DNA of 23,292 nt from Treponema sp. UBA7590. GTDB taxonomy: Bacteria > Spirochaetota > Spirochaetia > Treponematales > Treponemataceae. The notes beneath the pieces were generated by a model. That model worked only from the letters and a program-made list of their open reading frames with translations, did not search any database and was not told the DNA's origin. The position numbers and the translations under genes were made by a program. Location of the stretch: the NCBI GenBank assembly GCA_002478955.1, contig DLKK01000113.1, positions 9,526 to 32,817 on the forward strand. The letters are read 5' to 3'. Below, piece by piece: positions 7,379 through 15,478 of this stretch (its first letter is position 1; every line of letters starts with the position of its first letter).

Positions 7379-8495
7379 AGAATTTGAAGTTCCATGGTAT
7401 ACAGAAAAAGGTCCGGCTCAAGATGTTGTTATTTCCTCCAGGGTAAGGCTTTCCAGAAATCTTGCGAATTTTCCGTTTTCAATGTATTTTCGCGGTGATG
7501 ACTCAGAGCGGATTCAAAGCCTTGTCTTTGACGCTTTTTCCAGAATCCAGTCTGAAAATGAAAATTTTTCCTTTAGCGTTGTTGACACAAAATCCATAAA
7601 TGAAGAAGGCCGGAAACTTTTTGAGGAATGGGGCGTCCTGAAATCATCCGGTTTTTCAAAAAAAGCTCGGAACGAATTGTTCAAGGAAACCGGGCTTGTT
7701 TTCCAGAAGAAAAAATCACTTTCGCTTAGCGTTCTTGTGAATTCCGGAGACCACATAAGAATTTCATCATTCCGTGCAGGACTTGATTTTCAGGGTTGTT
7801 TTTCAGAATGTGTGGAAATAGACGGAAAACTTCAGGAAAATCTTCAGTTTGCGGCAACTTATGATTTTGGATATTTAACATGCGCGCTAAAAGATGCTGG
7901 CAGCGGAATGAAACTTTCGGCGCGGATTCATATTCCTGGAATTGTCCGCACTGGAAAATTCTCGCTTGTGACTGAATATTTAAAGGACAGGAATTTAAAG
8001 ATATCCCCGGCATTTCCACAGATTTCCGCTGGAAGCGCGGCGGGAAATTTCTATCTTTTAAGCACAAAAAATGCAATGAGCGGCTCAGAGTTTGACCAGA
8101 TTGCTGATTTTGAGGCGGCCTGCATGCACATTGCCGAAATCGAGCGCAAGATTTTAGCCGATTATGCCGATACAAAAAGGACAGTCGTTTTTAATTCGGT
8201 TATAAGGTCGTATTCGCTTGCAAAATTCAGCCTTTTGGAAAGCCTTTCTGAGTCTGTGGAAATTATTTCGGATTTGATGATTGGTGTAAAATGTGGCTTT
8301 ATTTCTGGAATTGAACAGGAAAAACTGTGCGAGCTGCTTTTTAAGGTTCAGCCTTATCATATCATTTTTTTGTTGAAGGAAGGAAATTTTTCTTTTGAGA
8401 AAGATATTCTGGACGATAAAAAAAGTAAAATTGACCGTCTTAGGGCTGTGCTTTTGCATGAGGCGGTCCAAAATATTTTGTTGGGGAATTTATGA
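7371..8495 (+). CDS. mcsB: McsB-family protein (ATP:guanido phosphotransferase fold), active site degenerate
   Basis: 374 residues from ATG 7371. AAGGAGAG at 7359-7366 decides this start; an upstream in-frame extension from 7299 is rejected. The length and order of conserved blocks fit McsB: WYTEKGP near the start, SSRVRLSRN (22-30, phosphate-binding Arg loop kept), a GYLT block at 167-170, IHIPGIV, and a C-terminal helical region. The catalytic loops are changed. The family NEEDH loop reads NSGDH (124-128), so both guanidinium-binding Glu are lost. GYLT-SCPTN reads GYLT-CALKD, so the aligned Cys is Ala172. The RGxYGEGS and SNQxTLG nucleotide loops are not recognisable. The C-terminal pArg-sensing RDxxxRA is reduced to a trailing RA (358-359). 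It overlaps mcsA by eight bases and clpC by four. It is probably a pseudokinase or a kinase with altered chemistry. Confidence 0.85.
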   Translation: MNREFEVPWYTEKGPAQDVVISSRVRLSRNLANFPFSMYFRGDDSERIQSLVFDAFSRIQSENENFSFSVVDTKSINEEGRKLFEEWGVLKSSGFSKKARNELFKETGLVFQKKKSLSLSVLVNSGDHIRISSFRAGLDFQGCFSECVEIDGKLQENLQFAATYDFGYLTCALKDAGSGMKLSARIHIPGIVRTGKFSLVTEYLKDRNLKISPAFPQISAGSAAGNFYLLSTKNAMSGSEFDQIADFEAACMHIAEIERKILADYADTKRTVVFNSVIRSYSLAKFSLLESLSESVEIISDLMIGVKCGFISGIEQEKLCELLFKVQPYHIIFLLKEGNFSFEKDILDDKKSKIDRLRAVLLHEAVQNILLGNL

Positions 8496-11173
8496 ATAAA
8501 TTTTCAGAAAATGCGGAAAGAATTTTGCATGGGCTTGCAAAAAAAGAAGCTTTGCAAACCTGTTGTCCTGAGGTTTTACCGGAACATATTGTCCTTGCGA
8601 TTTGGAATCTAAAAAAATGCCGCGGATATTCTGTGTTAAACTGTTTTTCTGAAGAATTAAAAAGCCTTAAAAATGAAATCTATAAATTTCTTCAGCAATA
8701 TTCACAACATTCTGTGGCAGAGCTAAGTTTAGAAAATTTTGATGGTCAGATTCCGGAAAAAATTGTGTTCGGCCGTAGAATCCAGACAATTCTTGACCTT
8801 GCGCTGATGGAATCGATGGCTTTTGGCGATGATTTTATCGGAACAGAACATATTCTTATTGCAATTGTGCGCGAAAGCGGAAGTCTGTCTTCCCGGATTT
8901 TTTCTGCGGCAGGAATTGACCTTGAGCTTTTGCGGAAAAAAACTGCCGAAATAAAATCTGCACAAAAAAAAGAGAAAGAAAAAACTGAATCCGATGTTTT
9001 TCCTGATTTTCTAAATGAAAAATTTTTTCCTATGAATAATTTGAATAATCTGGACGAACTTCTTTTTGGAGCGAAAAACGCAAACTCTTCTGGTGATGAT
9101 ATTTTTTTTCAGGAACACGAGGACGATGAGCCGGAAAACGACTTTGATGATGTAAAAGTGGATTCATTTTTCAACAGTTGTACCCGTGATCTTACGCTTC
9201 TTGCCGGTCAGAATAAACTTGATCCTGTAATTGGCCGTGAAAAAGAAATCAACCGCATGATTCAGATTTTAAGCCGCCGCACAAAAAATAATCCGTGTCT
9301 TGTTGGCGAGCCAGGCGTTGGAAAAACCGCGATTGCAGAAGGTCTTGCGCAGCACATTGTGCAGGGCGATGTTCCAGACGGACTTTTGAAAAAACATATT
9401 CTTGCGCTTGATCTTGCGGCTATTGTTGCAGGAACAAAATTCCGCGGCGAATTTGAAGACAGGATGAAGCGCATGATTTCAATCCTGAAAAAATCAAAGA
9501 ATATAATCCTTTTTATTGACGAAGTCCATACGATAATTGGTGCTGGCGGGCAGGAACGGCAGATGGACGCCGCAAATCTTCTAAAACCTGCATTGAGCCG
9601 TGGAGAAATTCAGATTATTGGCGCAACAACCGTAAAGGAATACACAAAATATATTGAAAAAGATTCCGCACTTGAAAGGCGTTTCCAAAAAATCAATATT
9701 GAGGAACCTTCAGATAAGGATACTGAAAAAATTCTTGAAGGAATAAAGCCTCAGTTTGAGAAATTTCATGGAGTTATCTACGAAAACGATGTTGTTCCGT
9801 TGATTGTAAAACTTAGCCGCCGATACATAAATGAACGTTGGCTTCCAGACAAGGCGATTGATATTCTGGATGAAGCTGGCGCGCAGAAAAAGATTACAAA
9901 GGAAAAATGTCCGCTTGAATTTGAAGAGATAAAATCTCAGATAAAAAAACTTACGCAGGAAAAACTGGATTTTGTGAAATTTCAAGATTTTGAAAATGCC
10001 GCGGAAGCACGGAATAAAATCCTGGAACTGAAAAACAATCTGAAAATTCTACAGGACGCATGGCAGAAAAAGAATTCCGGCCAGAAAAAGATTGTCACCA
10101 CGCATGATGTCTGCCGCATAATCGGTGAAATGACAGGAATTCCGGTTGAGCATCTTGATTCATCAGAAACCGAGCGTCTTTTGAACATGGAAAATGAACT
10201 TCACAGAACCGTAATCGGTCAGGATGAAGCTGTGCGCGTTATAAGCAGCGCAATCCGCAGAAACCGCACTGGAATTTCTTCTCCTAGGCATCCGATTGGC
10301 TCATTTGTGTTTTTGGGGCCGACTGGAGTTGGAAAAACTCAACTTGCAAAAGCCCTCGCAAAATTTATATTTGGTTCAGAAGAACAGATTATCCGCGTTG
10401 ATATGTCCGACTTCATGGAAAAACATAATGTAAGTCGCCTTGTAGGTGCGCCTCCGGGATATATCGGTTACGAGGAAGGCGGAATTCTCACTGAAAAAGT
10501 CCGCCGTCATCCTTATTCTGTTATTCTCCTGGACGAAATTGAAAAAGCGCATCCAGATGTTTTCAACCTTCTTCTTCAGATTCTGGAGGAAGGCGAGCTG
10601 ACCGACAATCTTGGGCACACAGTTAATTTCCGCAACACAATTATTATCATGACAAGCAATGCAGGTGCGCGTCAGATTACAAGCGAAGGCGTAATCGGTT
10701 TTTCTGCCTCTGGAACTGGAATTCTTCCGTATTCGCAGATAAAGACAAACGCTGTCTCCGAGCTTAAAAAAATTATCAGTCCGGAACTTTTGAACAGGAT
10801 TGATGATGTTGTGGTTTTCAATGCACTGGAAAAAGCAGAAATCAGCAGAATTCTTGACATACAGATAAATGAGCTTTCTGAACGGCTTTCTGAAAAATCG
10901 CTTTCAATAGTTTTGACCCGGGATGCAAAGGAATATCTTGTGGAAAATGGCTACGAACCTTCAATGGGCGCACGGCCAATGCGTCGCCTTATCCAGAAGG
11001 AAATTGAAGAGCCGCTTTCAATTGAACTTCTTGCCAGAAATGATAAATCACTTAAAAAAGTTTCTGTTGAACTTGTGGACAATAGAATTTCAGTCCACCT
11101 TGAAAAAGAAGTGCTTGAAACTGCCGCAAAAATCACTGTGCTTCAGGCGCAAAAGGAAACTGTACGTAAATGA
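8492..11173 (+). CDS. clpC: ClpC-type AAA+ unfoldase
   Basis: 893 residues. A ClpN double repeat (1-150) comes first, with PEH at 30-32 and GTEH at 117-120. The D1 AAA+ module follows, with Walker A GEPGVGKT (272-279) and Walker B LFIDEVH. A short middle domain contains a UVR-like segment (KLDFVKFQDFENAAEARNKI, 491-510), as in ClpC and unlike ClpB. The D2 module has GPTGVGKT (609-616), VILLDEIEKAHPDV and sensor SPELLNRIDD. The IGF tripeptide (735-737) is the ClpP-docking loop, so it should feed ClpP. Unusual: the linker between N domain and D1 (about 156-236) is long and acidic (QEHEDDEPENDFDD). ATG overlaps the mcsB stop (ATGA), and GGGGA lies upstream. No clpP or ctsR is in the window. Confidence 0.95.
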   Translation: MNKFSENAERILHGLAKKEALQTCCPEVLPEHIVLAIWNLKKCRGYSVLNCFSEELKSLKNEIYKFLQQYSQHSVAELSLENFDGQIPEKIVFGRRIQTILDLALMESMAFGDDFIGTEHILIAIVRESGSLSSRIFSAAGIDLELLRKKTAEIKSAQKKEKEKTESDVFPDFLNEKFFPMNNLNNLDELLFGAKNANSSGDDIFFQEHEDDEPENDFDDVKVDSFFNSCTRDLTLLAGQNKLDPVIGREKEINRMIQILSRRTKNNPCLVGEPGVGKTAIAEGLAQHIVQGDVPDGLLKKHILALDLAAIVAGTKFRGEFEDRMKRMISILKKSKNIILFIDEVHTIIGAGGQERQMDAANLLKPALSRGEIQIIGATTVKEYTKYIEKDSALERRFQKINIEEPSDKDTEKILEGIKPQFEKFHGVIYENDVVPLIVKLSRRYINERWLPDKAIDILDEAGAQKKITKEKCPLEFEEIKSQIKKLTQEKLDFVKFQDFENAAEARNKILELKNNLKILQDAWQKKNSGQKKIVTTHDVCRIIGEMTGIPVEHLDSSETERLLNMENELHRTVIGQDEAVRVISSAIRRNRTGISSPRHPIGSFVFLGPTGVGKTQLAKALAKFIFGSEEQIIRVDMSDFMEKHNVSRLVGAPPGYIGYEEGGILTEKVRRHPYSVILLDEIEKAHPDVFNLLLQILEEGELTDNLGHTVNFRNTIIIMTSNAGARQITSEGVIGFSASGTGILPYSQIKTNAVSELKKIISPELLNRIDDVVVFNALEKAEISRILDIQINELSERLSEKSLSIVLTRDAKEYLVENGYEPSMGARPMRRLIQKEIEEPLSIELLARNDKSLKKVSVELVDNRISVHLEKEVLETAAKITVLQAQKETVRK

Positions 11174-12132
11174 AAAATAAATTCTTTGCTTTTGTGCTTG
11201 TTTTTTCGGCTTTTTTTTCAGAAAAGATGTTCTCAGAAGTGAAAATCGGGATTTTAAAAGGAATGGATTCTGTTCCGTTTTCTTTTATGTATGCGGACAA
11301 TTTGGAAAATCAGAATGAGAAGGTTCCTTCAAATTTAAAGAAAACTGAAAATCCATCAGATGGGCAGATTTTAGAGCCACAGGCTCCTTCTGAAAAAAAA
11401 TATTCGTTCCAGTTTTTTGAAACGCCACTGGAACTTTTTTCAAGAATGAAGCAGGGTTTTGTGGACGCGGCAATTGTTTCTTCCTTGTCGGCAAAAAAAA
11501 TCGCCGATGAATCAAACGGTCAGGTACGTGTTTGCGCGGTTGTAACCGACATTGATTTTAAAATCCTTACAAGAAGAAGAGAAAATATTTCTTTTTCAGA
11601 TTTGATTGGAAACAAGATTTTTGTTGCCGGAGAAGGTCTTTCGGAAAAACTTTTGCTGAGTCTGCTTGAAAAAAATTCAATTCCTGTTGAGGAAGGTTCA
11701 GCCGGCGTTGAGATTGTTGTAAAAAAATCGCAGGCGGAGCTTGTCTCTGAATTTGTCCGGAAAAATGCAGATTATGTGCTGGTTTCTGAGCCTGCTGTCT
11801 CGGATATTTTTAACCGCTCCAGAAATGTAAAAATAGCGATAGACTTGCAGGAGCAGTGCGAAAGTGTTTTTGGCTACGGAAAGACTGTTCCTCGTTCTGT
11901 TCTTGTTGTACGCACAGATTTGATAGAAAATTCGTCTGCTGCTTTCAATTTATTTTTGTCAGATTTGGAATATTCAGTTCAGCGGGTGGCGTTAAAGCCT
12001 CGTGAAGCCGCAAGAATCGTGGCAGAAAATGATTTTGGCGTGAACAGCCGGATTTGCGCCCAGTCAATCTGCGGAACAAAATATGATTTTTTTCCTGTAA
12101 AAGGTGATTTCGATTTAATTGTCAATCGGTAA
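11170..12132 (+). CDS. Orphan periplasmic substrate-binding protein (NMT1/THI5-like)
   Basis: 320 residues with an N-terminal hydrophobic export segment (FFAFVLVFSAFFSEKMFS) and no lipobox Cys, so it is probably soluble in the periplasm. The fold cues are those of type II ABC binding proteins of the NMT1/TAXI/phosphonate kind: VKIGILKGMDSVPFSFMYA, then FVDAAIVSSLSAKKIAD, CAVVTDIDFKILTRR, DLIGNKIFVAGEGLSEKLLL (hinge strand and helix) and ADYVLVSEPAVSDIF. A Lys/Glu/Pro-rich insert of about 35 residues near positions 40-75 is not typical. No permease or ATPase gene accompanies it. ATG overlaps the clpC stop (ATGA), suggesting translation coupling. The ligand cannot be read from the sequence. Confidence 0.7.
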   Translation: MKNKFFAFVLVFSAFFSEKMFSEVKIGILKGMDSVPFSFMYADNLENQNEKVPSNLKKTENPSDGQILEPQAPSEKKYSFQFFETPLELFSRMKQGFVDAAIVSSLSAKKIADESNGQVRVCAVVTDIDFKILTRRRENISFSDLIGNKIFVAGEGLSEKLLLSLLEKNSIPVEEGSAGVEIVVKKSQAELVSEFVRKNADYVLVSEPAVSDIFNRSRNVKIAIDLQEQCESVFGYGKTVPRSVLVVRTDLIENSSAAFNLFLSDLEYSVQRVALKPREAARIVAENDFGVNSRICAQSICGTKYDFFPVKGDFDLIVNR

Positions 12133-12147
12133 GTTTTGATTTATAAT
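12119..12147 (+). promoter_or_regulatory. Sigma-70-type promoter placing the start codon at or near +1
   Basis: TTGTCA at 12119-12124 matches the -35 consensus in five of six positions. After exactly 17 bases, TATAAT at 12142-12147 is a perfect -10. Only seven bases separate the -10 from the ATG at 12155, so transcription should start at 12154-12155. The -35 box lies inside the last codons of the preceding gene. No SD sequence is present before this ATG. It probably drives the phosphoribosyltransferase gene and those after it. Confidence 0.75.
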
Positions 12148-12154
12148 AAAACTT

Positions 12155-12772
12155 ATGATAAAAGAATTTTTAAACTATGATACAGTTCGTAACGATGCAT
12201 TGAAACTTGCATACAAAATTTACAATGAGGATCATTTTGTTCCAGATGTAATTTATTGTTCTCTTCGCGGTGGCGCTTATATGTCAAATGTCATTAGCGA
12301 ATATTACAAGATTGTCCGAAAAGACAAACATCCTGTTTTGTATGCGGCAGTTGTTGCACGCTCATATTCTGATATAAGAAAAAGCACTCCTCGCGTTTAT
12401 GTAGACGGATGGACTTATCCGCCAAAAAATCTTCGTCCTGGCGACCAGATTATGCTTATAGATGACATTTATGATTCTGGAAACACAATCGACGCGCTTG
12501 TGAATATCTTGTACGATTACGGCGTTCCACGTGAAAATATCAAGGTTGTCGTGCATGACTACAAGGAATTCAAATACAAGGAGCAGCCTCCTGTAAAACC
12601 TGACTACTGGTGCAGAAAATTCGTTATAAATACTCCGGAAGATGACCGCTGGATTCATTATATGAGCCACGAGCTGGTTGGTCTTTCATCAAAAGAGCTT
12701 GAAGAAAATTACTACAAGCAGGATCCTGAGCTTAGAAAAGTCCTGGATCCATTATTCGGTGAAAAAAAATAA
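12155..12772 (+). CDS. Purine (hypoxanthine/xanthine-type) phosphoribosyltransferase
   Basis: 205 residues of type I PRTase fold. The PRPP-binding signature is LIDDIYDSGNT (101-111), preceded by hydrophobic strand residues. The pyrophosphate loop region is CSLRGG (35-40), followed by AYMSNVISEYY. The C-terminal part (PDYWCRKFVINTPEDDRWIHYMSHE, shown only as PDYWCR...WIHY) resembles XPT1/archaeal HGPRT-like enzymes, where an aromatic residue stacks on the purine. It would salvage hypoxanthine, guanine or xanthine to the nucleotide using PRPP. Base specificity is not decidable by eye, so I give no symbol. The gene has its own promoter but no SD, which suggests a leaderless message. The next gene starts three bases after the stop. 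Confidence 0.85.
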   Translation: MIKEFLNYDTVRNDALKLAYKIYNEDHFVPDVIYCSLRGGAYMSNVISEYYKIVRKDKHPVLYAAVVARSYSDIRKSTPRVYVDGWTYPPKNLRPGDQIMLIDDIYDSGNTIDALVNILYDYGVPRENIKVVVHDYKEFKYKEQPPVKPDYWCRKFVINTPEDDRWIHYMSHELVGLSSKELEENYYKQDPELRKVLDPLFGEKK

Positions 12773-12775
12773 AAA

Positions 12776-14875
12776 ATGAAAAAAACATTTCGGCTTTTTA
12801 CAATTGTCTTTTTCTTAATTGAATCAGTTTTTTCAGCAAATGCGCAGGTGTTGAATCCTGTGCAGGGAAACTGGGCAAACAAGCAGGTTCTGGTTGTTGA
12901 CTCGCCGTCTTCCAGCAGCGTTTACTATTCGCTTAGCGGGGAAGACCCGGAAACTTCAGGCATTGCTTATGACGGTCCTGTTCTTATTGATCTTGATGGA
13001 GATGTTTCTGTTTCCGTTGCGATAATTGACAAGAACGGAAACAAGCAGCTGCAGAAAATTGACTATAAAGTTTCTGTGGCTTCGCTTCCAGAAAATGAGG
13101 ACGCTTGTAAATTTGTTGAGACAATAAACCTTAGCGGAGCTATTGACTACAACTGCGGAGATGTTTTTTCAATTCCTTCTTCACTTGAATTTTCATTCGG
13201 AACAGAAGATTATGAATTCGAGCCTGGAACAGAACTTTCATTAAGCAAGAATTCTGTTGTTCCGCGCATACTTCCTTGTACAGTTACGGATGGAAAATCA
13301 AAATGGCGCTTTGTGATAAACGTTCATCCTGTTGCAACCGGGCTTTACACAAGAAAAGATGTCCCTTTTGAAATCTCTGACTGGTCGGACATAAATTTTA
13401 AGGACCGGAAAAAAATATATAAAATTGACGATGGCTGGTGGAATCTTCCAAAAGAGACTCTTCAACTTGACAGAAGCCAGAATCACATGATTTCGTGGCA
13501 GGATGTTGCTTATTCTGAAGAAAATATCGTGAAATTCTACGTTCTTCCGCCAAAACCTTTGCTGCGCACTGAAAAACTGGAAGACGGCTCTGTTTCTGTT
13601 TTTTTTGAAGGGCAGGAAGGTTATAAATTTGGAATTCTTGATTCTGAAGGGAATTCTTCGGAACTTTTTGATCAGATTACAATTGATACTTTTAAAGGCG
13701 ATTGTTTTAAAGGAACTCTTGAGGCCGGGATTTATTTTGACTCGGTTTTTCAGGGAAAATTTGAAATCCCATTTGCGATAAACAAAAAAATGCCAGTTCA
13801 GCCGGTTATTTCTTCTTCTGTGCCTGGAAATTTCATCCGGGAAAACACTTTGCTCACGATTGATTCTCCAGAAAACAACAAGATTTTTGTGAATTTTTCA
13901 GGACCGGTTGTCTTAGGAGATGACTATTCAATTGAGGCAAATTCCGCGCTTTTTGAGCTTTCTGATAAAAAATTCGAGCCGCTTGCAAAAAAAACTTTTA
14001 TGCTTTCTTCTTCGGACGGAGCTACGGCCTACCGCGTTCTGGCTTATTGTATCGATATAGAGGGAAACAAGAGCAAAACTGCTGAATATTCTGTTATTAT
14101 TGACACTTGCAACTATTATATTGACGGCTCAGCTGACTCAGAAGAGGACAAAGAAAAAGCCAATGGCTCGAAAGATGCTCCGTATTCCTCATTTGCGGAA
14201 ATTGTTCCGTTCCTTAAAAACAGCCGTTTCTTGCGCATAAACGTAAAAGGAAATGTTTCTGTTCCGGACGAGCGGATTGTAATAAATTCAAACTGTTCGC
14301 TTCAAGGTTCGCAAGATGCTCGGCTAATTCTTGGACCAAAAACAAATTTCGACATAAGGAATTCAAGTTTTTCTTTTGCTGATATTTTGATTTCGTTTAC
14401 GGAACAGGATTTTTCAAGGGAAACCGCAAATATCTTCAATGTGGAAAGGGGAGTTCTATTTTTCAGCAATGTTGAGATGAATTGTCTTTTCGGAAAAAAT
14501 GGAACTGCAATAAATTCTGATAATTCTGTGATAAATATTGAAAACTCGGGAATCACGGTTTCGGCTTCTGTATATTCATGTGTTATTTCAGCGGTTCAGT
14601 CAAAATTGAATGTAAAGAAATCCAGGATTTCAACAGTCGCGGACACAGCGGTTAATTTTTCGGCGCAAGGTGGACTTTTTGAGCTTAAAGATTCTGAGTG
14701 CAAGGTTACAGCTTCATTGGGACGCATTGCGGAGCTTTTCGACACATATTCAACAATTACCGGCAATGATTTTTCAGGAGATTTGAAGAACCGTGCTGGA
14801 AATGGCGTAGCTGTCTACATGGACAAGAAAAATCATTCTGTTGGATATTCTGATAATTCAGAAGCAGGTTTTTGA
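12776..14875 (+). CDS. Large secreted protein with beta-sandwich modules and a C-terminal right-handed beta-helix
   Basis: 699 residues. The signal peptide (KKTFRLFTIVFFLIESVFSA, then NAQ) has likely cleavage after ANA. Residues about 25-100 (VYYSLSGEDPETSGIAYDGP...VSVAIIDKNGNK) match the feel of the chitobiase/hexosaminidase C-terminal module (CHB_HEX_C). A second related segment lies near 360-445 (KIFVNFSGPV... AYCIDIEGNKSKTAEYSV). From about 455 the chain starts YYIDGSADSEEDKEKANGSK with 'GSKDAPYSSFAEIV', the usual opening of a DUF1565-like beta-helix. Coils then repeat short hydrophobic-Asn/Ser strands (NCSLQGSQDARLIL, NSVINIENSGITV, SKLNVKKSRIST). It is probably a surface or periplasmic carbohydrate- or adhesin-like protein. 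No catalytic residues can be assigned. The stop shares one base with the rnhB ATG. Confidence 0.8.
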   Translation: MKKTFRLFTIVFFLIESVFSANAQVLNPVQGNWANKQVLVVDSPSSSSVYYSLSGEDPETSGIAYDGPVLIDLDGDVSVSVAIIDKNGNKQLQKIDYKVSVASLPENEDACKFVETINLSGAIDYNCGDVFSIPSSLEFSFGTEDYEFEPGTELSLSKNSVVPRILPCTVTDGKSKWRFVINVHPVATGLYTRKDVPFEISDWSDINFKDRKKIYKIDDGWWNLPKETLQLDRSQNHMISWQDVAYSEENIVKFYVLPPKPLLRTEKLEDGSVSVFFEGQEGYKFGILDSEGNSSELFDQITIDTFKGDCFKGTLEAGIYFDSVFQGKFEIPFAINKKMPVQPVISSSVPGNFIRENTLLTIDSPENNKIFVNFSGPVVLGDDYSIEANSALFELSDKKFEPLAKKTFMLSSSDGATAYRVLAYCIDIEGNKSKTAEYSVIIDTCNYYIDGSADSEEDKEKANGSKDAPYSSFAEIVPFLKNSRFLRINVKGNVSVPDERIVINSNCSLQGSQDARLILGPKTNFDIRNSSFSFADILISFTEQDFSRETANIFNVERGVLFFSNVEMNCLFGKNGTAINSDNSVINIENSGITVSASVYSCVISAVQSKLNVKKSRISTVADTAVNFSAQGGLFELKDSECKVTASLGRIAELFDTYSTITGNDFSGDLKNRAGNGVAVYMDKKNHSVGYSDNSEAGF

Positions 14876-15465
14876 TGAAAGCAGATTTTTTATGCGGACT
14901 TGATGAAGCTGGAAGAGGCCCATTGGCGGGACCGGTTACTGCAGGTGCCGTTATTCTGCCTTCAGATTTTCCTGTTGAGATACTGAATGATTCAAAGAAA
15001 ATTTCTGAGAAAAAACGCGATTTTGCAGAGCTTGTGATAAAAGAGAAAGCTTGCTGGGGAATCGGGATTGTAAGCCACGAAACTATAGACAAGATAAATA
15101 TTCTGAATGCAAGCATGTATGCAATGCAGCTTGCTTTTGAAATGATGATTCTGAAACTACCTGAATGGTCAAAATCGCATGATATTTCTGAGTATGAGAT
15201 TAGCTGTATAACGGATGGAACTTCCACTCCAAAAATAAAGTGCAATCAGATAAAATGCGAGCCAAAGGCAGATGCGCATTATCCATGTGTGATGGCGGCA
15301 AGCATAATTGCAAAAGTCGGCCGTGACCGGATAATGTATGAAATGGATAAACTTTACCCTGAATATGGTTATGCAAAGCACAAAGGCTATCCAACGAAAG
15401 CGCATAGGGAAATTTGCCATAAAATCGGACCGTCTCCAATCCAGCGACTTTCGTTCAGATATTAA
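14875..15465 (+). CDS. rnhB: Ribonuclease HII
   Basis: 196 residues. RNase HII cuts the RNA strand of RNA-DNA hybrids and removes single ribonucleotides from DNA. The metal-binding acids are visible: Asp10-Glu11 in CGLDEAGRGPLAGPV, Asp114 in CITDG and Asp133 in KADAHYPCVMAASIIAKVGRD (D133 to K147 block). NDSKKIS and YPEYGYAKHKGYPTKAH are also family blocks. Residues about 95-125 are slightly longer than in the E. coli enzyme. I chose ATG 14875, which overlaps the preceding stop by one base, over the TTG at 14872. An AGG lies about six bases upstream. It converges with the PUR-domain gene, 13 bases apart. Confidence 0.95.
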   Translation: MKADFLCGLDEAGRGPLAGPVTAGAVILPSDFPVEILNDSKKISEKKRDFAELVIKEKACWGIGIVSHETIDKINILNASMYAMQLAFEMMILKLPEWSKSHDISEYEISCITDGTSTPKIKCNQIKCEPKADAHYPCVMAASIIAKVGRDRIMYEMDKLYPEYGYAKHKGYPTKAHREICHKIGPSPIQRLSFRY

Positions 15466-15478
15466 AAATCAATAAAAA

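Noticed and set aside
7881..7886. Cys171 of McsB (in GYLTCALKD) as the canonical catalytic Cys
   Set aside because: In the family the Cys follows GYLT-S and is followed by PTN. Here Cys directly follows GYLT, and the aligned position is Ala. A one-residue shift is possible, but the two Glu of NEEDH are also missing.
15466..15478. Bidirectional terminator between rnhB and the PUR-domain gene
   Set aside because: Only 13 AT-rich bases separate the convergent genes, and no stem-loop can be drawn there.
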